Positions 5,339 to 6,196 of a DNA stretch of 6,196 nucleotides are shown piece by piece; the first letter of the stretch is position 1, and each line of letters begins with the position of its first letter. The stretch covers positions 1-6,196 of the forward strand of contig JAFGTO010000188.1 of NCBI GenBank assembly GCA_016934095.1, in the 5' to 3' direction. The notes beneath the pieces were generated by a model. It was given only the letters and a program-made list of their open reading frames with translations. It was not told the DNA's origin and did no database searches. A program made the position numbers and the translations under genes. This DNA comes from Candidatus Glassiibacteriota bacterium. Lineage in GTDB: Bacteria > Gemmatimonadota > Glassbacteria > GWA2-58-10.

Positions 5339-5344
5339 CGGTGC

Positions 5345-6196
5345 TTGGAAGACCGGCACGAGCTGGTAAAAATCAGGCTGGAAAAGGTCGAGCGCCTGAG
5401 GGAGCTGGGTGTAAACCCTTACCCTTACTCTTTCGAAGCTACGGTGTCTGCGAAAGCTGCGGTCGAGGGCTACGAGGATGGCGAGCACCCGGAGCAGGGC
5501 GGCAGGGTCTGCCTGGCGGGCCGGGTCGTTTCGCTCCGCAGCAAGGGCAAGGTGACTTTCGCGCACCTGGATGACGGGGAGGGCAGGATCCAGGTCTACC
5601 TGCGACGGGATGCGTTCGGCGAGCAGTCCTACGAGGTGGTCAAGCTGCTGGACATCGGGGATTTCATCGGGGTCAGTGGATACCTGTTCCGCACCCATGC
5701 CGGCGAAGTAACCGTCTATGTCGAGCAGCTTACCCTCTTGGCCAAAAGCATCCGTCAGCTCCCCATCGTCAAGGAAAAAGTTGTCGACGACCGCAAGGTG
5801 GTGTATGATAAAGTAGAGGACAAGGAGCTGCGCTACCGTCAGCGCTACGTGGACCTGATCGTCAATCCCGAGGTTAAGGAGATCTTCCGCATCCGGGCGC
5901 AGGTCATCTCGACGATGCGCGGCTTCCTGGACCGGCGCGGTTTCCTGGAGGTCGAGACCCCGGTGCTGCAGCCGGTTTACGGCGGGGCCACGGCCCGGCC
6001 GTTCACCACCGATCACAAAGCCTTGAACACCCGGTTGTTCCTGCGGATTTCCAACGAGCTTTACCTCAAGCGCCTGATCATCGGGGGATTTAACAAGGTC
6101 TACGAGTTCTCCAGGGATTTCCGCAACGAGGGCCTGGACCGCAAGCACAACCCCGAGTTCACCATGCTCGAGTTCTACCAGGCCTATGCCGATTAC
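5345..6196 (+). CDS. lysS: Lysyl-tRNA synthetase, class II, N-terminal part
   Basis: The first 284 residues of LysRS are present; the gene runs off the window. It charges tRNA-Lys with lysine in the cytoplasm. The N-terminal OB-fold anticodon-binding domain spans about residues 55-140 (RVCLAGRVVSLRSKGKVTFAHLDD begins at 54). The linker ELRYRQRYVDLIVNP (161-175) leads into the class II catalytic domain. Motif 1 is around RGFLEVETPVLQP (198-210), and motif 2 is FRNEGLDRKHNPEFTMLEFYQAYADY (259-284). The GGATARPF (213-220) and VYEFSRDFRNEG (252-263) forms resemble the Bacteroidetes/Chlorobi-type enzymes more than the E. coli one, from memory of those sequences. The start is TTG 5345 with GGAG six bases upstream, giving MEDRHELVKIRLEKV. 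It follows prfB, a common neighbour, and is probably co-transcribed past the hairpin at 5281-5307. Confidence 0.95.
   Translation, partial: MEDRHELVKIRLEKVERLRELGVNPYPYSFEATVSAKAAVEGYEDGEHPEQGGRVCLAGRVVSLRSKGKVTFAHLDDGEGRIQVYLRRDAFGEQSYEVVKLLDIGDFIGVSGYLFRTHAGEVTVYVEQLTLLAKSIRQLPIVKEKVVDDRKVVYDKVEDKELRYRQRYVDLIVNPEVKEIFRIRAQVISTMRGFLDRRGFLEVETPVLQPVYGGATARPFTTDHKALNTRLFLRISNELYLKRLIIGGFNKVYEFSRDFRNEGLDRKHNPEFTMLEFYQAYADY

Larger units (their letters stand above)
5219..5344 (+). other. prfB-lysS intergenic gap
   Basis: This 126-base gap has no gene. It holds a short perfect repeat, CAGGTC (5232-5237) and GACCTG (5241-5246), and a strong hairpin at 5281-5307. No good promoter is visible between that hairpin and lysS, so lysS is probably read from upstream. 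Confidence 0.5.

Noticed and set aside
5324..6148. Minus-strand 274-codon frame opposite lysS
   Set aside because: It is antisense to unmistakable LysRS motifs and has no recognisable domain.
1..6196. A novel defence, mobile or biosynthetic system
   Set aside because: No integrase, transposase, direct-repeat array, toxin-antitoxin pair, reverse transcriptase or clustered biosynthetic genes are visible. The genes are common families.

Overview
The window is ordinary bacterial chromosomal DNA from a GC-rich organism. It has six or seven tightly packed housekeeping and accessory genes, short intergenic gaps, good Shine-Dalgarno sites and frequent non-ATG starts. No mobile element, CRISPR array, rRNA or tRNA is visible. 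The lysyl-tRNA synthetase has GGATARPF and VYEFSRDFRNEG segments, which I associate with the Bacteroidetes/Chlorobi-like (FCB) type of the enzyme. Together with the high GC and a DUF4416 gene, this suggests an uncultivated FCB-type or similar lineage. The phylum assignment is inference from memory of family sequences.

Left part, minus strand, reading right to left. First comes an ArsP_1/DUF318-type permease (2134-2934, probably extending upstream to about 3048), followed by a terminator-like hairpin with a T7 tract (2084-2118). Next is an arylamine N-acetyltransferase family protein with an intact Cys-His-Asp triad (1182-2060, perhaps starting at 2027). It overlaps by 4 bases (ATGA) a DUF4416 protein (634-1185). 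After a roughly 200-base gap with a convincing promoter comes the N-terminal third of a GalU-type UTP-glucose-1-phosphate uridylyltransferase, cut by the window edge (432 to 1).

Right part, plus strand. A HAD-family phosphatase (3264-3875) diverges from the permease. Its predicted promoter carries a perfect 8-base inverted repeat across the -35 box. Next is prfB (4111-5218), release factor 2, with the classic in-frame UGA and programmed +1 frameshift site at codon 24. lysS follows (5345 to window end, partial), in the conserved prfB-lysS order. The prfB and lysS products both act in translation. The other genes are not obviously one pathway.

I found no evidence for a previously undescribed multi-gene system. 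The points most worth a second look are the prfB recoding site, the operator-like repeat upstream of the HAD gene, the missing canonical start of the permease, and the NAT-DUF4416 translational coupling.
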